Assembly: GCA_963592135.1 (NCBI GenBank)
Contig: CAVAVP010000012.1
Span: forward strand, 1 to 7,191
DNA from: UBA3700 sp963592135
GTDB taxonomy: Bacteria > Bacillota > Clostridia > Christensenellales > UBA3700
Direction: 5' to 3'
DNA: 7,191 nt
Shown: positions 6,475 through 7,191 of the stretch, piece by piece
How positions within the stretch are numbered: position 1 is the stretch's first letter
How the letters are laid out: each line of letters starts with the position of its first letter
The notes under the pieces: generated by a model
Seen by the model: the letters and a program-made list of their open reading frames with translations, nothing else
Databases searched by the model: none
What the model was told of the DNA's origin: nothing
Translations under genes and position numbers: made by a program

Positions 6475-7191
6475 AAAATAAAATAATTATTATTGCAGGT
6501 CCCACAGCATCTGGAAAAACAGATTTAGCAATTAAAGTTGCTAAAATGTTGGATACTGAAATAATTTCTTGTGATAGCATGCAAATATATAAAAAAATGA
6601 ATATAGGAACTGCTAAGGCTACAATATCTGAAATGCAAGGTGTTAAACATCATTTAATTGATATAGTTGAACCTAATCAAGAATATTCTGTTTCTGACTA
6701 TCAAAAGGCTGCAATTAATATTATTAATCAACTACACATAAATGAAAAAATACCAGTTATATGTGGAGGGACAGGATTATATATTGATTCTTTGCTTTAC
6801 CCACTATCTATGGGCGCAAAGGATGATTCGATAAGAGAAAAACTTGAAAATGAATTAAAACAATATGGTCCAGGTTTTATGCATAATAAATTAAAAGTAA
6901 TTGATCCAATAGAAGCTGAAAAAGTTCATGAAAATAATACTAAGCGAGTAATTAGAGCTTTAGAAATTTATGAAATTACTGGCCAAATAAAATCTAATCA
7001 AGAAGATAGAAAAAAAGAATTATTATATGATACATTACTTATTTGTTTGAGTCCAAATCGTGAGGAATTATATAACAAAATAAATAAGCGAGTTGATATA
7101 ATGTTCGAAAAAGGTTTAGTTGATGAAGTTAAAAATTTGATTTATGACGATAAATATGATTTCTCAATGCAATCAATGCAAGCTATTGGTT
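6471..7191 (+). CDS. miaA: tRNA dimethylallyltransferase MiaA (3' end beyond window)
   Basis: MiaA transfers the dimethylallyl group from dimethylallyl diphosphate to N6 of A37 in tRNAs reading codons that begin with U, giving i6A, the substrate of MiaB. About 240 of the usual 300-odd residues are present; the frame is open to the window end. It begins MKNKIIIIAGPTASGKTDLA with the P-loop GPTASGKT at 10-17. Next come ISCDSMQIYKKMNIGTAKAT with the conserved Asp35, HHLIDI (60-65), GGTGLYI (99-105), KRVIRALEIYEITG (158-171) and the GLVDEVKNL stretch, all family hallmarks; the last residues, MQAIG, lead into the usual Gly-Tyr. The ATG shares four bases (ATGA, 6471-6474) with the mutL stop, and AGAGG at 6461-6465 lies five bases upstream, so coupled translation is expected. 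The stretch between the GGTGLYI and KRVIRAL motifs has the usual spacing, with no sign of disruption. In many Firmicutes hfq follows, but that lies outside the window. Confidence 0.97.
   Translation, partial: MKNKIIIIAGPTASGKTDLAIKVAKMLDTEIISCDSMQIYKKMNIGTAKATISEMQGVKHHLIDIVEPNQEYSVSDYQKAAINIINQLHINEKIPVICGGTGLYIDSLLYPLSMGAKDDSIREKLENELKQYGPGFMHNKLKVIDPIEAEKVHENNTKRVIRALEIYEITGQIKSNQEDRKKELLYDTLLICLSPNREELYNKINKRVDIMFEKGLVDEVKNLIYDDKYDFSMQSMQAIG

Noticed and set aside
1..7191. CRISPR array, tRNA/rRNA gene, insertion sequence, phage or defence genes
   Set aside because: No regularly spaced repeats, no cloverleaf-like intergenic segment, no transposase or integrase motif; nearly all of the window is housekeeping coding sequence.

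Overview
The window is very AT-rich DNA from a bacterium, most likely a low-GC Firmicute and probably an uncultured Clostridia-type lineage. The grounds are AT-biased codon use, purine-rich Shine-Dalgarno sequences in front of most genes, the gene order miaB-mutS-mutL-miaA, and a MutL of the endonuclease type used by bacteria without MutH. TGA ends mutL and tryptophan is encoded by TGG, so the standard bacterial code applies. The lineage call is inference; no marker gene here fixes it.

Layout, all genes on the + strand. Bases 3-239 are the 3' end of a gene cut by the window edge, coding for TPR/Sel1-like helical repeats. Bases 240-316 hold helically phased A/T tracts and a promoter for a 64-residue single-pass membrane protein of unknown function (317-511). 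A clean intrinsic terminator with a GAAA loop follows (536-565). A second promoter (575-603) then starts a tight four-gene operon: miaB (613-1941), mutS (1942-4539), mutL (4540-6474) and miaA (6471 to the window end, incomplete). The internal junctions are TAA/ATG with no spacer (twice) and an ATGA overlap (once), so the four genes are probably co-transcribed and translationally coupled. No gene-free stretch exceeds about 110 bases.

The operon joins two processes. MutS recognises mismatches, and MutL, which carries an intact metal-dependent nicking site and a sliding-clamp docking motif, cuts the new strand. MiaA adds dimethylallyl to A37 of tRNAs reading U-starting codons, and MiaB then adds the 2-methylthio group (ms2i6A), so the two successive tRNA-modification enzymes bracket the repair pair.

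The core genes are ordinary and intact, and I found no new defence or mobile system. The most interesting signal is at the head of the operon. The miaB promoter is well formed but lies so close to the ATG that the mRNA should be leaderless or nearly so. There is no G in the 24 bases before the ATG, so no Shine-Dalgarno is possible. Two perfect palindromes sit in this promoter, one of them a GC-only core in otherwise AT-rich DNA.
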